Shown here piece after piece: positions 45,801-56,425 of a stretch of DNA of 64,000 bases. The DNA comes from Dreissena polymorpha (lineage: Eukaryota; Mollusca; Bivalvia; Myida; Dreissenidae), in contig NC_068359.1 of assembly GCF_020536995.1 (NCBI RefSeq), forward strand, positions 104,433,026 through 104,497,025, read 5' to 3'. A program made the translations under genes and the position numbers. The notes under the pieces are model-generated. The model had not been told where the DNA came from and ran no database searches. It saw nothing but the letters and a program-made list of their open reading frames with translations. Numbering within the stretch: the first letter of the stretch is position 1; each line of letters begins with the position of its first letter.

Positions 45801-48557
45801 GGAGGTTTAAAAGGAAGGTTGCTGGTATTAACTCATGGACAAAGGAAAACAATGTATTTCAATTTAATTAAATCTGATTATAAAAATTTAAAATTGTGTG
45901 ATTTTATTTTTGTTTTTGTTTAAACAAATATGCAAATGCCAGAAAGAAAAATGAAGTAAATGCAGTATATTTATATATTCACTTGATGCGGAAAACTAAT
46001 GGTGCTATTTTCAGCTAAAACATGGTGATATAATAATGTCGCATGTGACTGTAATATTGGTAAATGGGAATTGACATGTGCTAGTCACGTGAGGTATAAT
46101 TAAAATAGTAAGACTGATATCATTATTTTTTCAGTATTGTGGAGGACGCAGACGTGCCCCGACAGGCAATGGAGGAAATGCAGCAGCCCAGACCTTTCAC
46201 CCATGCATCTGTGATGTGTTTAGCTCTACCCATGTGAATTTACGAGTGTTATACACTTGCCAAAGCTCTCCAACAGTTGCTAATTTACCAACCTTTTCCT
46301 TACTTTATTTTAATTGGTTCCTAGTTTGTTTGTTTTTTTTTCTAGTTTTTACCAATAGCTTGAATTCCTATTTGTCTAGAAATTGATTTAGTTATTATTC
46401 ATATCCAATTGACTTTTTCATATTTTGAATTGATTTGATTTGTGAGACTGGGTTCATCCACTCTGAAAAAAGAAATGGTATATTTTAATAAAATATTTTA
46501 AATCCAGTATCTGGGGCAGCAGTCTATATATGTCGTGTTGTAGGAAAGTTAGCCCATGTTCCACTTATATTTTGTGGAATAACTTTGCACAAAACATCAC
46601 TTTAAATGTTATTATGTATATTTTGCTTATCCTTTAAAATAGATTTCTTAGTCAAGTGAGATTAAAACACCTTCATAAGCATATTATCTGGACAAAACTT
46701 ATATGAATATTTACTACAATGAAACCTTGACATGCATTGTGTGCTGTTGCTTCCTTATACATTCTCATAGTTTTGTGTGACAATACTGTATGGTATGCTA
46801 TCAAGAGTTGATTCATACAACGATAGGTTGTTTTCATTTATTTTTACTAATATTTCAGTATAAAAAAAATGCTGTCCTATACACGCATTAACACTACATA
46901 TATATATGTATTTATTTTTTATCACTGCCTTTTGCATTAAAATATACCATCTATGTCGGAGCAGAGCAGGACTGTTCAATTATTTTATACTCTTTGAGAA
47001 AACTGGTCATTGTTATTTGCATTAACTGTATTTTGAATTGTCATGTGCAACCTACACAGGTTGAAATCGCGCATTATTTTCTGGTTTCATGCAATTGTTT
47101 GTTTAGAATCTCTAATTTGCTCTGAGAATTGAAACTTTCCTCTCAGAAAGCTTGTTTTGTCTCCAGTGGACAAAGGCTAATCTAAGATAACATGGGGCAA
47201 CATTAGATTGTATATTATAGTATATTTTATGCAAGTGCAATTGTGTGATCTCAGGTAGGGCCCATTTTATTTCGTTTGATCTATTCCTCCTTCTTGTTTT
47301 CTATGTTGTTGCTTGGAAACAGTATACTGTATATTGTAGTACATATGTATATTATATGCAGGTGCCCTTAATTGTGTGATCTCAGGTAGAGGTCCATTTA
47401 ATTTTTTTTATTTTTTTTTACTTTTTGCTTTCTTTATTGTTATAGTTTTTTTACAAAATCTGTGATCAAAAGCTAGTCTGGTTATATTGTTATGAACGTT
47501 AAATAAACTATTTTGACAGTTCGAGTTTGTTTTGAGACGATCCCTAGTCATAAAGTGCACCTTCTGTCACGTGATTCGCTATTGGAGAATATTAACCGGA
47601 AATGGAGATAGGTTTCGGTTTAGAAATAACATAAACACTCATTAATATTTAGAACCAAATTCAAAATCAAGGTAAGCGAAGCATAGTGGTTAAAATTATA
47701 TGAAATACGCCCTATATCCGAAATTAAAATCGATCGCCGTTTTAAAATATACATGGGTATTTTCGATAGTGATTCGGAACTGACGACCTCACTGTACCTT
47801 TACTAGAGCATACTACGAAACCACATGGCAATATAGAAACTGGGCCCCAATGGGTTAGGTGATAACATAAAGTTGTAAAGAATCAATGAAATATAAATTT
47901 AATATAATAAAGCAGATTACTTAAAAACTTACTTTTTATTTCTAACTTGTTTAACATGGTGGAATGTATTGATGACATCTCTTAGTCTTCGTGGACATTC
48001 TTCAATCTTTGAGGCAAGATTAACACAGGCCATTGCAAGTACCTAGTCAAATGGAATACAAATAAGCCACAATGTTAAAATAATAACAAATAAGACCGCT
48101 GGAATACATGGTAGGCAGTTAACATTTATCTTAAAGACCATTACTATCACGTGACTTACCTCCATATTGTGCTTGACAAAAGATTTTGAGTAGTAAAATC
48201 TCTGGAATAACACTTGTCCTGTTGCCATTGCCACCTGAAAGACAAATAATAGTATCGTTTTTACTAGTAAACACCCTTATTCCTAACTGTATCAAATGTA
48301 AAGTCTTAAGGATATACAACGTTGAACTTGAACAGCAGTGCGCACTTTACCTGTGGTAGCTTGAGCAAAATGCCTGACGTTTGTATAAGCTCGCAACCCA
48401 GTATTCTCAGATCGGTTTCAGTATCTATATCAAGTCCATCTTGCATTGATGGTGTTGGTGAAAGTTTTTCGTCTGGTATCAATACGTTTTCTAACGTTAT
48501 TATAATAGAACTGAAGTCTCTTTCCATCGTTGGGCCCTTCGACTTTGTTTCCGCCAT
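32372..48557 (-). CDS. CCNL1: Cyclin L (CCNL1/CCNL2-like), 11 coding exons
   Basis: Minus-strand join: 48557..48351, 48234..48160, 48042..47933, 40841..40721, 40294..40230, 38500..38401, 35805..35701, 35475..35355, 34216..34126, 33956..33909, 32714..32372; 1386 nt, 461 aa. Every junction is GT-AG and in phase. N-terminal hallmark [12 protein letters not shown], then the two cyclin folds ([59 protein letters not shown]), a charged linker, and a C-terminal Arg/Ser-rich tail with [13 protein letters not shown]. Cyclin L pairs with CDK11 and acts in pre-mRNA splicing in nuclear speckles. It is shorter than human CCNL1 (526 aa), mainly in the linker. The mollusc gene may be co-orthologous to both vertebrate genes, so the symbol is approximate. 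Intron 3 (7.1 kb) holds two transposon complexes. Intron 6 ends in an array of copies of the exon 7 acceptor. Confidence 0.96.
32775..33046 (+). mobile_element. Family C hairpin-ended repeat, copy 2, cyclin L intron 10
   Basis: Starts caatagatgtgtttgtcaga, then tttgaccttggaccttgaag and a 3' cccctatcttgcgatttggggg hairpin with cataaa. Directly abutted by a family D repeat at 33047. Confidence 0.65.
33047..33473 (+). repeat. Family D repeat, cyclin L intron 10
   Basis: Starts cagggttatgggcagtaagg with tgctcacctga and ends aggtgagctaaaaa, giving short inverted ends TGCTCACCTGA / AGGTGAGCT. Related to the element starting at 27080. Non-coding. Confidence 0.5.
34450..34999 (+). mobile_element. 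162-bp tandem-repeat element with hairpin end (family F), cyclin L intron 8
   Basis: Three units with starts at 34465, 34627 and 34789, each carrying gaccttgaccttggagat and gatggtgaacaaatgtgcca. A cgcccgccagccagc simple repeat follows, then a terminal hairpin accagttttttccttcggaa-aacctggtt. Non-coding. Same overall plan as families A, B, C and E. Confidence 0.7.
35806..36440 (-). repeat. 83-bp array built from the cyclin L intron 6 / exon 7 acceptor
   Basis: On the minus strand each unit contains gaatacatgt-like intron end, tctctgtgtacag, then a copy of the first 40-odd nt of exon 7 (GTGCCCCTGCCTAACAGCCC in the best copies). The real exon begins at 35805. Copy acceptors put first bases at 35874, 35957, 36040, 36123, 36206, 36289 and a degenerate 36417; spacings are 69, 83, 83, 83, 83, 83 and 128 bp. 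AG is kept in all. Copies farthest from the exon are most diverged (36241-36430 resemble exon 7 best in attgaataactcagcc), and the middle ones are nearly identical. Splicing to an upstream copy would read about 20 codons into an in-frame TAA. Confidence 0.93.
36440..37885 (+). mobile_element. Family B tandem-repeat element, copy 2, cyclin L intron 6
   Basis: Same structure and orientation as 19049-20280: aacaagagcaccgccttgcg start, poly-A/poly-G simple sequence, about 174-bp units, end atagatgagctaa. The simple-sequence part is greatly expanded here (36595-36850), with several A-runs each followed by long G-runs. Unit divergence is moderate. Confidence 0.75.
37886..38169 (+). mobile_element. 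Family C hairpin-ended repeat, copy 3
   Basis: Starts caagagatgtgtttgtcaga directly at the end of the family B copy, with tttgaccttgaaggatgacc inside, and ends in a hairpin cccccgatctttcgatccgggg. The abutment suggests it inserted at, or prefers, the end of the B element. Confidence 0.65.
39380..39600 (-). other. GC-richer segment in cyclin L intron 5, possible cryptic exon
   Basis: Less AT-rich than the surrounding intron, and on the minus strand preceded by a pyrimidine-rich gcctaccccag acceptor-like site. Vertebrate cyclin L genes make truncated isoforms through alternative exons, so a regulated exon here is conceivable. I find no conserved peptide and no clear matching donor. Weak. Confidence 0.15.
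41644..42026. mobile_element. hAT-like MITE nested in the larger hAT
   Basis: 383 bp with ends CAGTGTTTTTTTT / AAAAAAAACACTG and the direct duplication AAAAC on both sides (41639-41643 and 42027-42031). The 5-bp duplication and CAG termini fit hAT5-type elements. Interior C-rich motifs (ccccattcccc, tttcccccaa) near each end. Non-coding. Confidence 0.75.
42337..44061. mobile_element. Second nested hAT-like element
   Basis: 1725 bp with ends CAGGGCTTTCCTT / AAGGAAAGCCCTG, flanked by GCTTT on both sides (42332-42336 and 44062-44066). Both ends also carry cttgaaaatt/gactcttgag motifs in inverted arrangement. No transposase recognised. Confidence 0.75.
44804..47794. mobile_element. TA-target DNA transposon (Tc1/mariner or pogo type), cyclin L intron 3
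   Basis: Ends CAGTCAGGTCGTCAGTTCCG and, inverted, CAGTGAGGTCGTCAGTTCCG, matching through the next bases AA with one mismatch in 22, both flanked by TA (44802-44803 and 47795-47796). 2991 bp. A further copy of cagttccgaaa lies inside each end region (near 44830 and 45205). No intact transposase seen, only AT-rich sequence, so it is non-autonomous or strongly decayed inside well-kept ends. Confidence 0.8.
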
Positions 48558-48900
48558 CTTTGATCGTCAAATAACGTTTTCTATTGTATTCCTTCGCACT
48601 ATTAATAAAGATATATATGTTTTGATAAGTAATTGTTGTTTTTAATTTTTGGAAGCCAATATTTAATCTCCTGTGTGCCCTTTAGGACATGATAAGACAG
48701 GTACTGTCGTATAAAATAGGTGGAATTGGAACGAACTCTTTTTCTTACACATCATTTGTTAAAAATAGATTTTCTTTCTCGGCGTTTACCAATCGGTCTC
48801 GGGTCGTTTCGCCCTTAATCCCGTTCGCCCTCTGTCACCCCGGGTCGTTTCGCCCAGGGTCGTTTCGCCCTTACAAGTGGGTAGTTTCGCCCTTATTTAA
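48558..48900 (-). promoter_or_regulatory. Cyclin L upstream region with repeated GGGCGAAACGACCC
   Basis: The start codon context is AAAGATGGCGG. About 245-335 nt upstream, the plus strand carries gggtcgtttcgccc three times exactly (48801-48814, 48842-48855, 48857-48870), once as gggtagtttcgccc (48879-48892), plus a partial gttcgccc. Repeated CpG-bearing motifs at this distance could be promoter elements. They may equally be the end of a DNA transposon. An inverted CCAAT (accaatcgg) lies at 48788. Confidence 0.4.
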
Positions 48901-49445
48901 TTATTATGTAATATTAGGCTTTTGTAAATGATTCTTTCGCTCCGAATAGTATTTGTTTAACATATATGGAAAATTAAGAGTTTTAATACAAATTTTATTA
49001 TTAATTGCAATTTTAATTTAGTACTTGTTTATCATATATGGTAAATTAAGAATGTTTAATTATTACAAATTTGATGTTTGCTCAATTGTCCGTTTGATTT
49101 TAATTGCAATTAATTAACGGAAACGTTATGATTAATTGTGTTACAAACGTAAAGTATTACGATTAATTAGTTTGGCAGATGATGCATTGATTTGCCAATT
49201 AAAATAATTTCGGGACCAATTTAACAATTATCAAACACACTTAGATCGGAAGACGTGTGATCAGATGATTGACTAATTACTAGCACAGAAACATCAAAAG
49301 GAGACATTATAAAGGCATGATATTGTTTTTATAAACTTTAAGCCAGTTTGCATCTTTTGATCTCAAGATATTCGCCGAAAGTGTATATAAAAAGCATCTT
49401 GGCCATGGCAGCGTCATTCGTGAATTTATATTTCGACACGTTCTT
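48901..49445. other. AT-rich intergenic, nothing recognised
   Basis: A loose duplication of tatggaaaattaagag/tatggtaaattaagaat near 48965 and 49040. No gene recognised. Confidence 0.4.
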
Positions 49446-50640
49446 ATGGCAGACGAATTGTGTATTTCGTGTGATCGGATAGTCTCACCTCGCCAACATG
49501 CCATCACATGTGATTTATGTGACAGATGGCAACATCGGACATGTGATACAGGTACGAGATGCTTATCTATTTTATTTATATTTCGTGTCGGCGCTATTTG
49601 TCTGCATGTTGTCGTTGTTACAAAATACGCTGTTAGTCATAACATTTTATATGTAATAAAATTTTCATAGTTTAATAATTAATAATTCTGTCCTTTCTTC
49701 GATTTGCGGTATTAACAAATATTGCTGTACGACGCGTTTTTCCTGGCGTTACTATCAAGGGTTGTGTGTTTCACTGGACACAGGCTGTTTGGCAAAAAGT
49801 CCAGGACCTTGGGTTAGTAACCACGTACAGACGTTGACAGGCACTGTACAACTACATGAGGCAGCATGATGGCTTTGCCCTTCCTACCAGCTGCACACAT
49901 ACGGGAGACGTTTGCAGCGTTGAGAGACCGCGCGAACACTCCGCAGCTCGATGCCCTCGTGACATAGATGGATCGTCAGTGGTTCCAGCACGTGCTGTTA
50001 AATCCTGAACACTGGTCCATATTTAGGCGTTCAGTACGGACAAACAATGATGTCGAAGGTAAATAATAGTATTAACATGCGATGTTCTTACTTGTACACC
50101 ATATTGCTTATGAATATAATTAAATATAATTGATGCTTATGTGCACGTATAAAATTATCAAATCATATATTATTATCCATTATAATAAAAACGGAAAAGC
50201 GATGTTCTTACTTGTACACCATATTGCTTATGAATATAATTAAATATATTTGATGCTTATGTGCATGTATAAAAATATCAAATCATATATTATTATCCAT
50301 TATAATTTGTTTCTTTTTTTTATGTTGGCACCACAAGCTGAATACTACCGTTAGATATGGTGGCTGCTCCATCTACGTTCTTGTACCAACCTTGATGACT
50401 GAGGCAGAGATCGTCGCTATCACAGTAGCTGCCGACGACCTGGATCGTGATGTCGCAACAAAATACACCAAGTTGGAGGAAAAGATACAATCCCTGTGGG
50501 ACAAATACATGGGGAATGAAGTAACCACAACACATTTTTTAAAGTCCGTGTCCAGAGTGTACGGGCCGTCCGACGACATGACGGCAGACTCAGTTGTCGG
50601 ATTGTCTGGGGAGTGGATAGTGTTATCAAACAGACGATGA
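49446..50640 (+). pseudogene. Broken MULE/FLYWCH-type transposase gene
   Basis: The first exon (49446-49551) encodes MADELCISCDRIVSPRQHAI then CDLCDRWQHRTCDTG, a PHD-like finger, and ends ACAG|gtacga. Around 49725-50059, in two frames, come VFHWTQAVWQKVQDLGLVTT and then ALPFLPAAHIRETFAALRDR, FQHVLLNPEHWSIFRRSVRT and NNDVEG before gtaaat, the typical MULE-transposase C-terminal part. 50378-50580 adds VPTLMTEAEIVAITVAADD and QSLWDKY, ending RVYGPSDD. The copy has an in-frame TAG, a frame change between the first two blocks, and lacks the FLYWCH and catalytic middle part, so it is non-functional. It could be a domesticated-gene relic or a decayed Mutator-like transposon. Confidence 0.75.
50078..50310. 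repeat. Tandem duplication of about 120 bp
   Basis: Two near-identical copies starting gcgatgttcttacttgtaca at about 50078 and 50198. It lies in the last intron of the broken MULE gene, 20 nt past the donor, and does not include the splice site. Confidence 0.85.
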
Positions 50641-50699
50641 AGTCTGTTACGGACATTAAAATAAGCAAAACTAAAAACAACTGTTGTAAAATACAACTG

Positions 50700-50990
50700 A
50701 TTGTGTGTGTATTCTACCACATTGTATTCAATGTAATTTTGATGTGATTTGCTAAGTTGTTTTATGTTAGGTAAAATAAGATGTATGTCAAATTAGTGTG
50801 TATGTGTGCTTCGACACTGGATTGAATGTTTTGTTTATTAATGAATATAAAATGAAATCTGTATTTCGATGTGATTTTCTCAGTTGTTTTATGTTAGATA
50901 AAATAAAATGTATGTCAAATTATTGTGTATGTGTGCTTCGACATTGTATTGAATGTTTTGTTTATACATGTGTATTCTTATTATTCATAT
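50700..50990. repeat. Tandem duplication of about 130 bp
   Basis: Two diverged copies with shared aatgtatgtcaaatta and tgtgtatgtgtgcttcgaca, at about 50725-50845 and 50855-50985. Non-coding. Confidence 0.75.
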
Positions 50991-51073
50991 TAGAGCTATC
51001 AAAATATATGCAATATAAATAACTTTGTAGTTTGTTTTATTTCAAAAGACAAAATAAACAGTAATTAAAATAA

Positions 51074-51441
51074 TCACTGGTACCTTCATCCTTCTAACTA
51101 ATGCTATGAAGAACAACAAGAGCGAAGTGTCTGCAACCTGCAAACTATGTGGATCAGATGATGAAACAAGGGAACACCTACTGGGGAGCTGCTCGGCTCT
51201 TAGCCAAATCAGAGAAGAAAACTTAACACGATTGAAAGCAATTCTATCAAATGACAACATATTCACAACTATCACACAAGATTCTGGTATGTTAATTCAG
51301 ATTATTCTTGACTGTACCCACTCATCGCTGAATGACCACGTCATATTGTCACGAGATCAAGAGACAGACATAGAAAGATGGTCCCAAGCCTACTGCGAAA
51401 GACTCGTCACGCACAGAGCTCAAATAATAAGTAGCAAATAA
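51074..51441 (+). mobile_element. LINE C-terminal fragment with zinc-knuckle-like motif
   Basis: An open frame to a stop at 51439-51441 reads CKLCGSDDETREHLLGSC and then ending in a charged tail (ERWSQAYCERL). The C-x2-C-x(7-8)-H-x4-C arrangement is the usual C-terminal knuckle of Jockey/CR1/RTE-like LINE proteins. Catalytic domains are absent. 51442-51840 following it, with a gacaa simple repeat at 51723, looks like its 3' UTR. Confidence 0.65.
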
Positions 51442-52092
51442 TGGGTATCCAAACGGTACATAGTATCCCTTTGAATAATATAACATAATTATAATGGTCC
51501 TCTCGCGTTTTCGTTTTTTCGATACTATGCACTAGACCTAGTTAACTAAATTGATGGCCGACCGCGTTTTTTCGTTGTATTTTGTAAATACTAGTCTGGT
51601 TATGCGCACTAGTTAACGTTGAAAAAGTAACGCTTGAAAAAGCTGAAAATTATGTGTGAATGAATGGAAAAACCCATCCTCTACAGGGGAGTGCTCCCAT
51701 GCCAAAGGGAGGAAAATCCACGACAAGACAAGACAAGACAAGTGGCCGATGTGGCAAGAGAAACACCGCATAACTCCGGAAAGCTCAGTAAGAAGCAATC
51801 GTCTTTGCTCTAATTAGAGTGTTTTTTTATTCAATTTAACATACATCTCGTATACATATGAAAACAAGGTTATACATTGACAACATCTACATATCAATTA
51901 TTGTTATTAAAGTATGTTCATATTATATACATTTCTGCATAAAAGTTGAAGTCAATTTTAGAGATGATGCTAAAATATTATATATAAAAAGAAAATGTGA
52001 AGAACGATAGAAAATTTCTTAAGGGGTTTCAGTAGGGAAGAAACATGGAAAAGGTAAGACGGAAAGGAATACTACGATATAGGCAAGATCAT

Positions 52093-55000
52093 TCAGAGTG
52101 TGACAAATTTCTGCCATTTGTTTTTGTGTAAGTCTATTTTATTTTTTTCAAACGCTATTATTTCTTCCAATTTTATTTTCATTGTGAGAGCTTTTTTGAA
52201 AATCTCAATATTTAGAGATTCGTGTCTATTTTTATCACTGAATATGTATGATTTCATAAGAATGAATATGTAGTTAATTACCATATTATTTGCACCACCC
52301 TTTTTGTCCCAAATACTACGTCAAGCACGTTAAGGTCAATGTATATATCTTTACTTGCTAAATAGTATTCAAGATCTCTCCATATTGGTTGTACAATATT
52401 ACATTCATACAAAATATGTATTAAACTTTCTTTATAACTAGCACAGAATGAGCATAGATTTGAAGGTGTTAATTTACATTTATACAGGTATGCATTAGTA
52501 GGTAATGTACGTTGGAGAATTTTGTATTGAAAGTTGCGTAAGTTATTGTCAATAGTGGCTTTAAATGGTATTTGATACGTGTTCTTTCAATCAATATTGT
52601 AGTTATACGAAGTCATGATGCTTTCCCATGTTTGCTGCTGTTTAGTTTTATTTTCATCAAAGGTTTGTTGTAGGTTATATAAATATTTGCATGCTTTCTT
52701 TGTACTAAGCACCTTTTCAAGTAATGTGTCATGGTTGTAGTTAAAAAAATCTTGTTCACTTAGTTTTTGATTGTAGCTTTTGGGGATACTTTTGATGAGT
52801 GTGTAATACTTGAGGTAATCATTTGTAGGAATATCGTACAAATATTTAAATGTGTCACAGTTGTAAAAGGTTTTCGACCTGAAGTCAAATATGTGTTCTA
52901 AGAATTTAATGCCTCTGTTATACCAATTACTGTAGCAAAATGTATGTTGATTATTCTGTTCTATTGTTATATTATTCCATAATATTGTTTTATTGATGTG
53001 TCCTGCTTTATCATATGATTTAACTTTGTTCCATGATAAGAGAATATCTCTAAGAAATTCGTTTTTAAAATTGGTGATAATATGTTTTTCTTCTAAAGGA
53101 CACTCAAACATTAGATCGCCACCATATTTATTTAATTCTTTCTGGTAAAAGATTTTCCATTGGCCTTTATTATTTGTGTCTGTCAATCTTATGACCCAAC
53201 TAGCCTAATTGGAATGTACAAAAGCATGTATATCTGTTAAATTGAGTCCACCCTGTTCAAAAGGTTTAACTAATGTTGTTCTTTTGATTTTTCAGGTTTG
53301 CCATTCCACATAAATTGGAAAATATTTTTAATAATTGTTTGTATGGTATCATTTTTGGGGGTGGGAAGCATGGTCAGATAGTACATTATTTTGGGCAGCG
53401 CAAATGTTTTGACAACAGTGACTTTTCCCATTAATGTTAATTTTCTATGTTCCCATTGTTTTAGGCATTTTGTAAATTCTTGTAATTTTGGTTGAATGTT
53501 TTTTGCCATATCGAGATTTTCGTCATTTGTGAAATAGAAACCAAGTGTTTTAGCTCCATCAGAGGTCCAGATAAAGCTTTTGTACTCCTTAAATTTAATT
53601 AGTGAATATTTTAGTGAACCAACACGCATTACTGTTGATTTTTGGGTATTTAGTTTTAAGCCGGATATTTCACTAAAGTCTTGTATTGCGTTTATTAAAG
53701 CAGTGAATGAGTTAATTGTTCCATCAATGAAGTATGTTGTGTCATCTGCAAAAAGGTTTTGTTTTATGTCAAGGTCGTTTACTTTTATTCCTTTAATATT
53801 TTCATTTTTCTCGATATAACTTGACAGTATTTCAATGCTGAGAATAAAAAGGGTGGTTGACAAGGGACAACCTTGTTTTACACCACGTTGTATGGCTATT
53901 GGCTCAGAAAAGTGGCCATTATTGATTATTATAGTATTTATGTCGTTGTAGAAAAGCTTTATCCATTGTATCAGCTCAGGCCCAAAGTTATATTTTACAA
54001 GACATTGAACCATAAAGTCGTGGTCTAAACTGTCAAAGGCCTTTTCAAAGTCTGCAAAAAGGAGCAAGCCTGGTTTGTTTTTATTGTTTAAGTAGTGGAT
54101 TGTTTCAAAAATGGTCCTTATGTTTTCACCTATATAACGACCTTTCATGAATCCAGTTTGTCTTGGCGCTATTATTGACGATATAACTTTTGAGATTCTG
54201 TTAGCTATTGCTTTTGTTGCAATTTTATAATCAGTATTTATTAAGCTTAAAGGTCTCCAATTGTTTAGTGACTCTAAATCTTTACCTGGCTTTGGAATGA
54301 GTGTTAGGATGCTTTGTTTTTGAAGTTGGGTTAAGTTTCCAATTACATATGAGTGGTTAATAGAATTTAGATAATATATTTTTATGTCATCCCAAAAAAC
54401 TTTGTAAAATTCTGCTGATAATCCATCTGAACCAGGACTTTTGTTATAACCCATTTCTTTTAAAGCAGTAAGACACTCGTATTCATTTATTAGGCCTTCA
54501 CATGATTGTTTCTCAGCCTCTATGAGTTGTTGTTTGTGTGTTTCAAAAAAAGTTGATGTATTACTATTGTTGTACGTTAAATGTGTTTTTTTACTGTAAA
54601 GGTTTGAGTAAAATTTACTCTGTTCGTCTAATATAGTTTTTGAGTCTCGGATTTCTGTGTTGTTTATTTTCAGTTTATGTATGGTTTTACTTTCATAATG
54701 TCGTTTTTCTAAATTTGCAAAGTACTTAGATTTTTTTCATTTTGTTCAATGTGTATAGCCCTTGCTCGAATTAACATGCCATTTATTTTCTCTTCTATAA
54801 TATTTTCATATTCTAATTTTGTTTCTCTAATTAATTTTATAATGTTTTCATCATCAGCAGGGTTATTGTTTAATTGTTTTTCTAATGTCTCTAATTTTTT
54901 GATAATTTGATGTTCTTTCTCCTGATTTATTTTTTTGGCATAGATGAAAATTTTATACTAACGTTTCTCACAGTCCCTTTTATCAGCTCCCATAAGGTAT

Positions 55001-55842
55001 TTGGATTACTATTTTTTTGTTAAGTTCTACTACTGATTTTATTTCATGTTTGATTTGTGTTTGATACTCTTCTTTTAGCAGCATAGTATTATTTAATTTT
55101 AAGTATCCAGGTCCTTTGTCTTGTATTTTGTTATCGATAGTTATTTCTATTAGTGAATGATCTGTTTTGTAGCCTGGTTTTATTTTGGCTCTAATTATTA
55201 TGTTACATAAATTTTCTGAAATTAAAAAGTAATCGAGTCTACAAAATATGGCTTGTTTCCATTTGAGTGCCATGTGTAACGTGTTTGCTCCGGATGAGAT
55301 TCTCGCCATATGTCAATTAAGTTACATGAATTTATAATGTTATTTATTGTGTTTCTTCATTTTGTATGTGTGTCTTGTTTACCGTTTTTCTTATCTAGTT
55401 GTGGGTTTAAGATTGTGTTAAAGTCTCCTCCTATTATATAATTTTTGTCCAAATTTTGAAGAAGATGCATTTCAAGTTGTTCAAAAAAACTTGTGTCATC
55501 ATTATTTGGGCCATAAACATTTATTAAGGTTAATTCTTGGTAATTTATTTTAATATCTATTGTACATAGTCTGCCTGGTATTAATTCTTTAAAATCACCT
55601 ATGTTTACATTGTCCCTGTTTTTTATTAAAATACACAAGCCCTCACTATTTGACTTTTTACCACTGAAGAAGCTTGTTCCATTCCATTAAGATTGCCATT
55701 GAGTTTTTGATAGTTCACTGGTATGTGTCTCCTGTAGTAAACACACGGTGTAACTATTTTCATCAAACCATTTAAACAGACTTTTCCTTTTATCACTGTT
55801 GTTTAAACCTCGGACATTGAGAGAGCATATTGTTTCACACAT
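52093..55842 (-). mobile_element. L1/Tx1-like LINE, ORF2 with endonuclease and reverse transcriptase, broken
   Basis: The start codon at 55842 begins MCETICSLNVRGLNN, the normal endonuclease start; QETHT and IIGGDFNTILNP follow. The RT open piece (53270-54454) has KSPGSDGLSAEFYK, NWRPLSLINTDYKIATKAIA, LLFADFEKAFDS, the catalytic FADDTTYF, and a thumb region WEHRKLTLMGKVTVVKTFAL. C-terminal pieces lie at 52587-53186 and 52093-52284 (ends near NKWQKFVTL). Total about 1250 codons, normal for ORF2. It is dead: an in-frame stop in the endonuclease (WQS* near 55690) and frame changes near 55350, 54980, 54730, 53230 and 52550. Style fits the Tx1 branch of L1. An ORF1 candidate lies upstream (56426-57460). 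Confidence 0.88.
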
Positions 55843-56425
55843 TTTTATTGTTTTCAAATAGCTTTATTATTTTATTGTATAATGGAAATAATTAGAGTTG
55901 GCCGATTTGATTTGTCGTGAAGGATTACAAATCCGAAGCATTCTATACATAGATGGTGACGTCACTACGTTATTGTCAGACCGGTGTGTACACAATTAAT
56001 CCGGAGCCTCTGCAACATGTGCTTGCAGACGGTTCCATTCCGTTTTACATCTGAGAAAGAAGTAACAGTACACGTGTTTTCAGTATTCCCCATTCCAGTT
56101 TGTTAAGTATAGTTGTTCAAGCATGGGGTCACACGTCTTGCATTGTGGTAGCGGTTGGTTTTCTAACCTTCTTCGCACAATTTCAATTTTCCGAATTAAG
56201 TTTTGTATGAATTGATTCCATCGCAGATTGTTGTAAATACTCAATGTGAATCAAGTCTCGTGATTTGTAGACATGGCTCATTACGAATTTGTTTGAAATG
56301 TGTACACATGTTTTGCTTGAGACATCCTATTCTAGTGTTCGTCGGCTTTCTTGATGACATAATCTACATGTGTTTTCCAGGAGAGATTTGATGTAAGATT
56401 GACAAATGTATCTTGTTGCAGATGT
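55843..56425. other. Inter-ORF or 5' region of the L1-like LINE
   Basis: No protein recognised. It lies between the ORF1-like pieces and ORF2 on the minus strand and is probably element sequence. Confidence 0.35.

Noticed and set aside
50078-50310. A third splice-junction array in the MULE relic
   Set aside because: The duplicated unit starts about 20 nt inside the intron and contains neither donor nor acceptor, so it is an ordinary tandem duplication.
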